A stretch of DNA of 64,000 nt from Erythrobacter sanguineus. Lineage in GTDB: Bacteria; Pseudomonadota; Alphaproteobacteria; Sphingomonadales; Sphingomonadaceae. Location: contig NZ_FRDF01000003.1 of the NCBI RefSeq assembly GCF_900143235.1, forward strand, positions 102,001 to 166,000, read 5' to 3'. Numbering within the stretch: position 1 is the first letter of the stretch; each line of letters opens with the position of its first letter. Of this stretch, positions 8,827 through 16,266 are shown piece by piece. A program made the translations under genes and the position numbers. Under the pieces are notes generated by a model. It was given only the letters and a program-made list of their open reading frames with translations. It searched no databases and had not been told where the DNA came from.

Positions 8827-9546
8827 TTACTGCGCCACCCGGCGACCGAAGCCGCCAGCGGGACGCGGCACGCCGCCCATCTGCACGGCGCCATTGGGGG
8901 CGGGGGCAAACACGGTGCGGCGGAAATTCTTTTCGAGCCGGTCGGCGATATAACGCCACAGCGCGGCGATCTCGGCGGCGCTGCGGCCTTCGGGATCGAC
9001 TTCCATCACGGTGCGGCCGTCGATCATCGAGGCGGCAAAATCGGTGCGGTGGTGCAGCGTGATCGGGGCGACGGTGCCATGCTGTGACAGCGCGACCGCG
9101 GCTTCCGAGGTGATCTTGGCCTTGGGCGTGGCGGCATTGACGACGAACACCAGCGGCTTGCCGGCGCGTTCGCACAGGTCGACCGTGGCACCCACGGCGC
9201 GCAGATCATGCGGGCTGGGCCGGGTCGGCACCACGATCAGTTCGGCCACCTGGATGACCGACTGGATCGCCATGGTGATGGCCGGCGGGGTATCGATCAC
9301 TGCCAGCTTGAAGCCCTGCTGACGCAGCACCTGAAGATCATTTGCCAGTCGTGAGACAGTGGTCTGGGCGAAGGCGGGATATTCCGCCTCGCGTTCGTTC
9401 CACCAGTCCGCCAGCGAGCCTTGCGGATCGATGTCGATCAGCACGACCGGGCCGGCGCCCGCACGCTGGGCCTGGACGGCCAGATGTCCGGACAGGGTGG
9501 TCTTGCCCGATCCGCCTTTCTGCGATGCCAAAGCGAGTACACGCAA
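8827..9546 (-). CDS. ParA/MinD-family partition ATPase
   Basis: 239 residues with the deviant Walker A KGGSGKTT at residues 10-17, 'LIDIDPQGS' near 36-43 and 'VIDTPPA' (Walker B). These mark a ParA-type dimerising ATPase that positions DNA or protein cargo on the nucleoid. A TTG start at 9546 is chosen because AGGGGG lies 9 bases upstream and translation then begins M-R-V-L-A-L-A-S-Q-K-G-G, the usual ParA N-terminus; the frame remains open further upstream without a better start. There is no ParB or parS nearby, so this is an orphan ParA. Its immediate partners are the RHH-like and SPOR/TPR genes downstream. Confidence 0.9.
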   Translation of the reverse strand: MRVLALASQKGGSGKTTLSGHLAVQAQRAGAGPVVLIDIDPQGSLADWWNEREAEYPAFAQTTVSRLANDLQVLRQQGFKLAVIDTPPAITMAIQSVIQVAELIVVPTRPSPHDLRAVGATVDLCERAGKPLVFVVNAATPKAKITSEAAVALSQHGTVAPITLHHRTDFAASMIDGRTVMEVDPEGRSAAEIAALWRYIADRLEKNFRRTVFAPAPNGAVQMGGVPRPAGGFGRRVAQ

Positions 9547-9797
9547 CGCCTGGGTCCCCCTGGATTGATGCCGCCTCGTGTCGCCCCATTGCGACCCCGG
9601 TTTGCGGCCGGATGACAATGGGATCGCAGGATACCCCTAATTTTGGGTTAAAGCCTTTGCGATTGGCGCAAGCGCGGATTTGACCGGATTGGATCTCCGC
9701 GCGTCCCGCAGGAAGGCTGATCGCCCGGCAACCTTTTGCTAACCGTGTTGTGCTTAAGAAAGCTTCATCCGAACCGCAGGAAGGTACGAGACGCTTT

Positions 9798-10811
9798 ATG
9801 ACTGGCAAGATCGCAGCGACGACAACAGGACTGGCTGGAACACTGGCTGCCATGCTGCTGGCGGCTTCACCCGTGCTGGCCGATGTCAAGACCGGGGTCG
9901 ATGCCTGGAGCCAGGGCGACTTCACCCGTGCCGTGGCCGAATGGGAAGCCCCGGCGGCTGCGGGCGATGCCGATGCGCTGTTCAATCTGGCGCAGGCCTA
10001 TCGCCTTGGACGCGGGGTTCCGGCCGATACGGCCCGCGCCCGCGCGCTTTATCAGGAGGCCGCAAGCCTCGGGCACGTGAAGGCCTCGGACAATTATGGC
10101 CTGATGCTGTTTCAGGAAGGCGAACAGGAAAAGGCCATGCCGCTGGTCAGATCCGCGTCCGAGCGCGGCGATCCGCGGGCGCAATATGTGATGGCGCTGT
10201 CGCACTTCAACGCCGATTTTGCCCCGCGTGACTGGGTGCGCGCCTATGCGCTGATGACGCTGGCACAGGGTCAGGGATTGCCGCAGGCGCAGGACGCGCT
10301 GGCGCAGATGGACGTCTATATCCCGCTGGTGCAGCGCCAGCAGGCCCAGTCGCTCGCCCGCCAGCTTGAGGCCGAGGCCGGGGCCCGCCGCGCCGCTGAA
10401 ATGACCGCTGCCGATCTGGGGACGGATAATCCCGTTGCCCCTGCGCCAGTTCCTGCGCCGGTTCGGGCGCGTGCTCCTGTGCCAGCGCCAGCGCCAGCGC
10501 CTGCGCCTGTCGCTGTTCCAGTTCCCGCACCGGTCACTGTCGCCGCTGCCCCTGCGTCTGCGCCTGCCACCCGTCCTGCGGGCAACTGGCGGGTTCAGCT
10601 TGGCGCGTTCGGTGTGGCGGGCAATGCCGACCGCTTGTGGAACCAGCTTTCCGGTAACCCCGCGCTTGCGGGGACGATGAAGACCCTCATTCCCAGCGGC
10701 AAGGTGACCCGCCTGCTCGCCACCGGCTTTGCCAGCAAGGCCGCCGCCGCACAGGCCTGCGCCAGTCTCAAGCGGCAGGGGCAGGCCTGTCTGGTCATGG
10801 GGCAAGGCTAG
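9798..10811 (+). CDS. Sel1-repeat and SPOR-domain periplasmic protein
   Basis: 337 residues. A cleavable signal peptide ends at 'SPVLA-D'. Sel1-like/TPR repeats occupy about 30-190 ('GDADALFNLAQAYRLGRGVPAD', 'GHVKASDNYGLMLFQEGE'). A low-complexity Pro-Ala-Val linker (about 212-265) then leads to a SPOR domain beginning 'WRVQLGAFG'. It probably binds denuded peptidoglycan at the septum. It is divergent from the parA-like gene and a second SPOR protein within 4 kb. ATG 9798 is preferred over the GTG at 9750 because it places the signal peptide at the N-terminus. The GCGCCAGCGCC-type DNA repeats in the linker are prone to slippage. Confidence 0.8.
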   Translation: MTGKIAATTTGLAGTLAAMLLAASPVLADVKTGVDAWSQGDFTRAVAEWEAPAAAGDADALFNLAQAYRLGRGVPADTARARALYQEAASLGHVKASDNYGLMLFQEGEQEKAMPLVRSASERGDPRAQYVMALSHFNADFAPRDWVRAYALMTLAQGQGLPQAQDALAQMDVYIPLVQRQQAQSLARQLEAEAGARRAAEMTAADLGTDNPVAPAPVPAPVRARAPVPAPAPAPAPVAVPVPAPVTVAAAPASAPATRPAGNWRVQLGAFGVAGNADRLWNQLSGNPALAGTMKTLIPSGKVTRLLATGFASKAAAAQACASLKRQGQACLVMGQG

Positions 10812-10861
10812 ACCGGGGTCGCCAATCCACCAACGCCCGGCAGGGTTCGACGAGGCATTGG

Positions 10862-10886
10862 CAGGCGTGCTTTTCAAAAGCGCCTG
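10862..10886 (+). terminator. Imperfect stem-loop after the SPOR gene
   Basis: CAGGC-GT-GCTTTT pairs with AAAAGC-GCCTG around a single-base loop, with a two-base bulge. It lies 50 bases beyond the SPOR stop and upstream of the DUF418 gene. There is no strong U-tract afterwards, so the terminator call is weak. Confidence 0.3.
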
Positions 10887-10927
10887 ACTTGCTAGTTTGC
10901 GGCGACCGACAGGCACGGGGATCGGCC

Positions 10928-12223
10928 ATGGATGATACATTGAGTGCGCGCGCGGCGCAGGACATTTTCGGCGACAGCGATGCGGCTGTCGCGCCCATCG
11001 CGGCTTCCGAACGGATTGATACGCTCGATTTCATCCGCGGGCTGGCGGTGATGGGCATTCTGGCTGCCAATATCGTCGCCTTCGGACAGCCGTTCGAGGC
11101 CTATATGTACCCGGCCGCCTTCAAGGTCGATGCGGGCGATCCGGGCGGGTGGATGTGGATTGCGCAATTCATCCTGATCGACGGCAAGATGCGCGGGCTG
11201 TTCACCCTGCTGTTCGGCGCGGGGCTTTACCTGTTCATGGAAAAAGCTTGGGCGCGCGGCGCGACCCGCAAGCTGCAGGCGTGGCGATTGTTCATCCTGA
11301 TGATCTTCGGGATGATCCACTTCTTCTTCATCTGGCCGGGCGATATCCTGTTCTATTACGCATTGTTCGGCTTCCTCGCGCTCGCCTGCATCGGCTGGAG
11401 CATCAGGACGCAGCTGGTGGTCGGGTTGGCGGGCTACATGCTGGGCGTGCTGGTTCTTGGCGTGGGTATGTCGATCCCGTGGGCGGTGATGTCGGGGGCG
11501 ATGGGCGACGGTCCGGAAATGGCCGAGGCCCGCACCGGACTGGTCGCCGGGATGGAGGATGCCATGGCCCATGGAGCGGTGCCCAATGCCGCGATCGCCG
11601 CTGGCGATTACGGCACGCTGGTGACGCACCGGCTGACCGAACAATGGTACGAACCGATCAGCAATGCGTTGCTGTTCGGGTTCGAAACCCTGTCCTTGAT
11701 GCTGGTCGGCATGGCGCTTTATCGTCTCGGCTTCTTTTCTGGCGGCTTTGCGCGGGCAAAGCTGGTGCGCTGGGGCTGGGCCGGGGTTATCCTTGGCGGG
11801 CTTGTGCATCTGGCGATCGGGTTGGCGATGCGCGCCGACGGGTTCAGCTATTACGGCACGCTTGCGGCCTTTGTCGGCTGGAGCCCGCTGCCGCGGCTGT
11901 GGATGGTGCTGGGCATGGCGGCCCTGCTGGTCGTCTACGCGCCGCCGGCCACCGGATGGCTGGGCGATCGGGTAAGGGCGGCGGGCCGGGCCGCGTTCAC
12001 CAATTATCTTGGAACGTCGATCGCGATGATGTTCGTGTTCCACGGCTGGGCGCTGGGGCTGTTCGGCGAACTCAATCGCCCGCAGCTTTATGTGGTGGTG
12101 GCGCTGACCTGCGCTCTGATGCTGGCATGGTCGAAACCGTGGCTCGATCGCTACCGCTACGGCCCGCTCGAATGGCTTTGGCGCTGTCTGACCTACCGGC
12201 AGGTCTTTCCGCTGAGAAAGTGA
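10928..12223 (+). CDS. DUF418 family membrane protein
   Basis: 431 residues with about eight to ten membrane segments. 'SERIDTLDFIRGLAVMGILAAN' at the N-terminus and the C-terminal 'YGPLEWLWRCLTY' are the recognised beginning and end of the DUF418/YeiB group, related to integral-membrane acyltransferase-like proteins. The substrate is unknown. ATG 10928 is used because the polar leader before the first helix matches the family. It stands alone between a SPOR protein and the bfd/bfr pair and is followed by a copy of the dispersed palindromic repeat. Confidence 0.88.
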   Translation: MDDTLSARAAQDIFGDSDAAVAPIAASERIDTLDFIRGLAVMGILAANIVAFGQPFEAYMYPAAFKVDAGDPGGWMWIAQFILIDGKMRGLFTLLFGAGLYLFMEKAWARGATRKLQAWRLFILMIFGMIHFFFIWPGDILFYYALFGFLALACIGWSIRTQLVVGLAGYMLGVLVLGVGMSIPWAVMSGAMGDGPEMAEARTGLVAGMEDAMAHGAVPNAAIAAGDYGTLVTHRLTEQWYEPISNALLFGFETLSLMLVGMALYRLGFFSGGFARAKLVRWGWAGVILGGLVHLAIGLAMRADGFSYYGTLAAFVGWSPLPRLWMVLGMAALLVVYAPPATGWLGDRVRAAGRAAFTNYLGTSIAMMFVFHGWALGLFGELNRPQLYVVVALTCALMLAWSKPWLDRYRYGPLEWLWRCLTYRQVFPLRK

Positions 12224-12262
12224 GCGCCAAGCGCCCGGAGCAAAGTCTCCGACAAGCGCTGG

Positions 12263-12363
12263 ACCGGTCGCCAAGGACGACCGCAAGCGCGACTGCGCGC
12301 CCGCAGCGACGCGACCTTCAGGTCGCATGAGCGAGGATTTCGCATCGCCGAGGCGGTGCGAAG
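12263..12363 (-). repeat. Dispersed palindromic intergenic repeat, copy A
   Basis: Read on the minus strand it begins GCACCGCCTCGGCGATGC and continues through the stem GCGACC-TGAA-GGTCGC to a GC-rich palindromic tail. It is nearly identical to copies at 33118-33210 and 43228-43323. It lies directly behind the DUF418 gene, ahead of the Fur-like box of bfd. Confidence 0.8.
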
Positions 12364-12376
12364 CAGAAAAGAGTTG

Positions 12377-12395
12377 TTATTGAGAACAATTCGCA
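12377..12395 (+). promoter_or_regulatory. Predicted Fur box upstream of bfd
   Basis: The 19-mer TTATTGAGAACAATTCGCA resembles the classical proteobacterial Fur site (reverse: TGCGAATTGTTCTCAATAA, compared with GCGAATGATTCTCATT-type sites). It is 45 bases upstream of the bfd start, in an AT-rich stretch fitting a promoter. Iron-dependent control of a Bfd/Bfr pair is well precedented. Assigned by eye only. Confidence 0.5.
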
Positions 12396-12439
12396 TACAT
12401 TCACTTCTGCAAACGCCTCGCAGGAGTGATTCGGCGCCC

Positions 12440-12631
12440 ATGTACATCTGCATCTGCAATGCAATCCGCGAGACAGACCTGCGCCGGGCCGCAACTCGTT
12501 GCGAAGGCGACGCTGAAGCGACCTATGCCACGCTCGGCAAGCGTCCCAATTGCGGCCAATGCCTTGAGGAAGCGCAGGAAATCATCGAACAGGAACGCGC
12601 AGCCGCCTCCTGCGAGATATTCGCAGTATAA
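12440..12631 (+). CDS. bfd: Bacterioferritin-associated ferredoxin (Bfd)
   Basis: 63 residues, a [2Fe-2S] protein that docks on bacterioferritin and delivers electrons to release stored iron as Fe2+. The four cluster cysteines are visible: C4 and C6 in 'YICICNAI', and C38 and C41 in 'PNCGQC'. It starts at ATG 12440, directly at the conserved M-Y-I-C-I-C. It lies 149 bases ahead of bacterioferritin and behind a Fur-like box. Bfd is normally made under iron starvation and Bfr under sufficiency, so the long spacer may carry a separate bfr promoter. Confidence 0.93.
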   Translation: MYICICNAIRETDLRRAATRCEGDAEATYATLGKRPNCGQCLEEAQEIIEQERAAASCEIFAV

Positions 12632-12780
12632 GGGTTCCCTGCCGCGAATGCGAACGTCTCGCAAGCAGCTGATTCATAACGAATTTTTCTCGCGCACCCC
12701 TTGCGGATGCACCCCTGCAGGGTCTATCTAGCCCCCAAGGCGCCAAAGCGCTTTGATCTATCGCAAGGAGCATTCCCGCC

Positions 12781-13263
12781 ATGAAGGGCGATCCCAAAGT
12801 CATCGACTACCTCAACGCGGCGCTCACCAACGAGCTGACTGCGATCAACCAGTACTGGCTGCATTACCGCGTGCTCGACAACTGGGGTCTGAAGAAGCTG
12901 GCCGCCTATGAACGCCACGAATCGATCGAGGAAATGGAGCACGCCGACAAGCTGGCCGAACGCATCCTGTTCCTTGAAGCGCTGCCCAACTTTCAGGCGA
13001 TCCACAAGCTGAAGGTGGGCGAAAATGTCGAGGAAGTGCTGAAAGCCGACCTCGCGCTCGAACACGAAGCGATCCCGTTGCTCAAGGACGCGGCGGAATA
13101 TGCCCGCAGCGTCAAGGATCACACCTCGGCCCAGATTTTCGAGGACATCCTCAAGAACGAGGAAGAGCATGTCGATTTCCTTGAAACCCAGTTCGAGATG
13201 ATCGATCGCATGGGTCTGCAGAATTACGTGCAGCTGCAAAGCCAGGCGGCAGGCGAGGGCTGA
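12781..13263 (+). CDS. bfr: Bacterioferritin
   Basis: 160 residues, normal length for the 24-subunit haem-containing iron store. Haem ligand Met52 is present, and all six diiron ferroxidase ligands are at their standard positions: Glu18, Glu51, His54, Glu94, Glu127 and His130. It should therefore oxidise Fe2+ and mineralise it in the cytoplasmic shell. AAGGAG lies 10 bases before the ATG. Pairs with bfd upstream for iron release. Confidence 0.97.
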   Translation: MKGDPKVIDYLNAALTNELTAINQYWLHYRVLDNWGLKKLAAYERHESIEEMEHADKLAERILFLEALPNFQAIHKLKVGENVEEVLKADLALEHEAIPLLKDAAEYARSVKDHTSAQIFEDILKNEEEHVDFLETQFEMIDRMGLQNYVQLQSQAAGEG

Positions 13264-13302
13264 ACAAGGTCTGGCAACGCTGCGCCTGCGGTGTGTCGGA
13301 AC

Positions 13303-13632
13303 CTACAAAGGGGGGGCCGGTTTCAGCAAGATCGATCCGACCATCAGCGCGAAGGAGGCCGCGACGAGCCAGCCGTTTGCGACGGGTTCATCCGGGCCCT
13401 TGAGCAGGATCGACAGCAGAAACGCCACCACCGCAACCCACACCCCGTGGAGATTGGCCAGCTCCACCTCGTAAAGCCACGCCAGCAGAACGCCCAGTAC
13501 CGCGACGAGCAGCACCGCCAGCGCCGGCGATTCGGGCGCGGTCATTGCGAGCACGCCGGCCGGCAGCATATAGGATCTGAGGCACAGCGAGATTCGGTTG
13601 CTGAGGGCAATCAGCCCGCCTTCGTCTTGCAT
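13303..13632 (-). CDS. Small hydrophobic membrane protein
   Basis: 109 residues with about three membrane segments (roughly 33-52, 62-78 and 84-103). No recognised family. It ends in P-A-P-P-L. It lies 21 bases downstream of the DUF2721 gene on the same strand, in an operon led by der, so it is probably co-transcribed. Cytoplasmic or periplasmic loops are too short for an enzyme; a role beside the DUF2721 protein is a guess. Confidence 0.6.
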   Translation of the reverse strand: MQDEGGLIALSNRISLCLRSYMLPAGVLAMTAPESPALAVLLVAVLGVLLAWLYEVELANLHGVWVAVVAFLLSILLKGPDEPVANGWLVAASFALMVGSILLKPAPPL

Positions 13633-13653
13633 CGCTCCGTCGCCCTTGCTCCG

Positions 13654-14157
13654 CTACGCCTCGCCGGTCTCGTGCGCCTTTGCCCGGTGGCCCCGTGCCG
13701 CCAGCCGCGTTTCCAGCAGGAAATAGGCAAGCCCCGTCACCAGCAGCACCATCGTCAGCACCCACAGCAGCGCAATGAGCGTACCGATCTGCGCGGTGAT
13801 GTAGGCCGAGATGAACAGCAGGCCGATCACGGCGCTGATGATCACCGCCGATGCGGTCGAGAACAGGATCGCGCCCTGCGCCAGCTTGCGCCGCTGCTGG
13901 AGCCAGCCGTGTTCGGCAGCCCGCCAGTCCTCGGGCTGGCCGTCGCGCGCGCGGGCATCCTCGATCTTTTCGATCCGCTGGGCGATCCAGATCATCCGGC
14001 TCATGATGACATTCATGATCGCCCCGATCCCGCTGAGCAGGAAGGCGGGCGCAAGGCTCAACTGCACCACTTGCTGCACGCGCGGGGTGGAGGCGGTGCG
14101 TTCGAGAATCTCGAACGCAAAGGCGGGTGAGGTCGCAGCGGAAAGCAGGTCGAACAT
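13654..14157 (-). CDS. DUF2721 family membrane protein
   Basis: 167 residues. 'VQQVVQLSLAPAFLLSGIGAIMNV' followed by 'RMIWIAQRIEKIED' is the DUF2721 signature; two further membrane helices occupy about 90-150. The function is unknown. ATG 14157 overlaps the stop of der (TGATG), so translation is coupled; a GTG one codon earlier is also possible. The pairing with Der is probably operon economy rather than a shared pathway. Confidence 0.85.
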   Translation of the reverse strand: MFDLLSAATSPAFAFEILERTASTPRVQQVVQLSLAPAFLLSGIGAIMNVIMSRMIWIAQRIEKIEDARARDGQPEDWRAAEHGWLQQRRKLAQGAILFSTASAVIISAVIGLLFISAYITAQIGTLIALLWVLTMVLLVTGLAYFLLETRLAARGHRAKAHETGEA

Positions 14158-15599
14158 CACCCGTCCTTGGCGTAGGGGTTCTTGGGGCTTTTCAGCGTCA
14201 CCCGCACCGGCACCGCGTCAAAGCCCAGCTTGGCGCGGATGCCGTTGACGAGATACCGCTCGTAACTCTTGGGTAGCGCGTCGAGGCGGCTGCCGAAGAT
14301 GACAAAGCGCGGCGGGCGGGTGCCGGCCTGCGTGATATAGCGCAGCTTGATCCGCTTGCCGCCGGGTGCGGGTGGGGGATTGGCTTCCAGCGCGTCGTCG
14401 AACCAGCGGTTCAATGCGGCGGTGGAGACGCGTTTCGACCAGCTGTCGCGCAGTTCGAAGGCGGCGCCCAGCATCTGGTCCAGTCCCTTGCCGGTCTTGG
14501 CCGAAACCGCGATCAGCGGCAGTCCGCGCACCTGCGCCAGCCCATCGTCCAATGCCCCGCGGATGCCGTTGAACAGCTTGCTGGGGTCTTCGTGGCCGGT
14601 TTGGCCAGCAACGTCCCACTTGTTGATCGCGATCATCAGCGCGCGGCCTTCTTCCAGCACCAGCGATGCGATCTTGAGATCCTGATGTTCAAGGCCCTGC
14701 GTCGCATCGAGCAGCAACACCACCACCTCGGCAAAATCGACCGCCCGGCGCGCATCCGCGACCGACAGCTTTTCCAGCTTTTCGGTGACATTGCGCTTCT
14801 TGCGCATTCCGGCGGTGTCGATCAGGCGGATGTCGCGCACATCGCCGGTCTTCGGGTCGGTCCACTTCCAGTCGACCGCAATCGAATCGCGGGTGATCCC
14901 GGCTTCCGGCCCCGTCAGCAGCCGGTCTTCGCCCAGCAGGCGGTTGATCAGCGTTGATTTGCCCGCATTGGGCCGCCCGACGATCGCGAGCTTGAGCGGG
15001 CCGGACGGGCGGTCTTCCTCATCCATCGCGGCGGCATAGGCCGCTTCGATCTCCTGCGCTTCTTCATACAGGTCGGCCTTGTTGCCGATGATCGGGAACA
15101 GCCCGCCGAACAGATCGGCAATGCCTTCGCCGTGTTCTGCTGAAAGCGGTACCGGATCGCCAAGACCCAGGGCGTAGGATTCCAGCACGCCGTGTTCGCC
15201 TGCCGACCCTTCGGCCTTGTTGGCGACCACCACGACCGGCACCGATTGTTCGCGCAGGTAACGACCGATTTCCTCGTCGAGCGGGGTCAGGCCGGCACGC
15301 GCATCAACCACGAACAAGGCCGCGTCCGCGCCTTCAAGGCTGGCTTCGGTCTGGGCCCGCATCCGGCCCGGCAGGGTGTGGGCGTCCACATCCTCCCACC
15401 CGGCGGTATCGACCACGGTGAAATGCAGCCCGGCAATATCGGCATCGCCCATGCGCCGGTCGCGCGTTACCCCCGGCTGATCATCGACCAGCGCGAGCTT
15501 CTTGCCCACCAGCCGGTTGAACAGCGTGGACTTGCCGACATTGGGGCGGCCGATGATGACGACTTCGGGTTTTCCCGAAGAATATGGGGTTGCGGACAT
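14157..15599 (-). CDS. der: Ribosome biogenesis GTPase Der (EngA)
   Basis: 480 residues with two tandem G domains and a C-terminal KH-like domain, required for 50S subunit maturation. G1 motifs are 'GRPNVGKST' near residue 18 and 'GRPNAGKST' near 207; DxxG motifs are 'DTAGW' and 'DTAGM'. In the first domain the guanine-specificity motif reads NKAE instead of NKxD, while the second has NKWD; NKAE is common in alphaproteobacterial Der. ATG 15599 is used rather than the upstream TTG at 15611. It is followed without a gap by the DUF2721 gene. Confidence 0.97.
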   Translation of the reverse strand: MSATPYSSGKPEVVIIGRPNVGKSTLFNRLVGKKLALVDDQPGVTRDRRMGDADIAGLHFTVVDTAGWEDVDAHTLPGRMRAQTEASLEGADAALFVVDARAGLTPLDEEIGRYLREQSVPVVVVANKAEGSAGEHGVLESYALGLGDPVPLSAEHGEGIADLFGGLFPIIGNKADLYEEAQEIEAAYAAAMDEEDRPSGPLKLAIVGRPNAGKSTLINRLLGEDRLLTGPEAGITRDSIAVDWKWTDPKTGDVRDIRLIDTAGMRKKRNVTEKLEKLSVADARRAVDFAEVVVLLLDATQGLEHQDLKIASLVLEEGRALMIAINKWDVAGQTGHEDPSKLFNGIRGALDDGLAQVRGLPLIAVSAKTGKGLDQMLGAAFELRDSWSKRVSTAALNRWFDDALEANPPPAPGGKRIKLRYITQAGTRPPRFVIFGSRLDALPKSYERYLVNGIRAKLGFDAVPVRVTLKSPKNPYAKDG

Positions 15600-15659
15600 G
15601 ATCGCCGCCAAGTGGGCGCAAACGCCCGATTTGGCAAGCTGTGCAGCAGCAAGCGGGGT

Positions 15660-15971
15660 CTAGCCCTTTCTGGCGACCGGCGGGTTCTCGCCCAGATCCT
15701 CGTACCATGCTTCGACCGGGCCGTTCAGCCTGATGGTAAGCGGCTGACCCTTGCGGTCCATGGCCTTGCCCGCCTGCACCCGTACCCAGCCTTCGGAGAT
15801 CGAATATTCCTCGATATCGGTGCGCACGCGGTCCTTGAAGCGGATGCCGACGCCGCGCTGCAGTTTATCCGCGTCGAAATGCGGGCTGCGCGGATTGACC
15901 GAAAGGTGATCGGGCGGGACATCCGTTCCGGATGTCGGTGCAGGGGCGGCTTGTGGGGTTTCGTCGTTCAT
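15660..15971 (-). CDS. DUF3297 family protein
   Basis: 103 residues. The core from 'PPDHLSVNPRSPHFD' through 'EYSISEGWVRV' to 'RLNGPVEAWYED' is the complete DUF3297 domain, a small glutathione-peroxidase-neighbour-type protein of unknown function widespread in proteobacteria. The first 25 residues are Pro/Ala-rich and variable. ATG 15971 has AAAGG a short distance upstream. It lies 60 bases ahead of der on the same strand and may share its transcript. Confidence 0.85.
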   Translation of the reverse strand: MNDETPQAAPAPTSGTDVPPDHLSVNPRSPHFDADKLQRGVGIRFKDRVRTDIEEYSISEGWVRVQAGKAMDRKGQPLTIRLNGPVEAWYEDLGENPPVARKG

Positions 15972-16103
15972 CGCTGCGCCTTTAATCGCCAAGCCGCGCG
16001 CCTTCAAGCGTGTTGCGCTTGCCCTTTTGGCTTGGGGGGATTAAGGGCGGCGGCTGATACGCGCGGGGGGCCTAACGCTTCCCGCGCGGCTTCGTTCGGG
16101 CAT

Positions 16104-16188
16104 GCGGGCGTGGCGAAATTGGTAGACGCGCCAGATTTAGGTTCTGGTATCGCAAGATGTGGGGGTTCGAGTCCCTTCGCCCGCACCA
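16104..16188 (+). tRNA. tRNA-Leu (anticodon UAG)
   Basis: An 85-base class II tRNA: acceptor stem GCGGGCG/CGCCCGC, D arm, anticodon stem CCAGA/TCTGG around loop TTTAGGT (anticodon TAG), a long variable arm, T arm GGGGG-TTCGAGT-CCCTT, and an encoded ACCA end. It lies 78 bases before the trigger factor start, and may share its promoter. Confidence 0.95.
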
Positions 16189-16266
16189 AATTCGCCCCGG
16201 AATGCATTTGTCACGGATGGGGCCGTACCCACGAATTTTTGGCAAGAAGGCTTCAGACCAGTCCCC

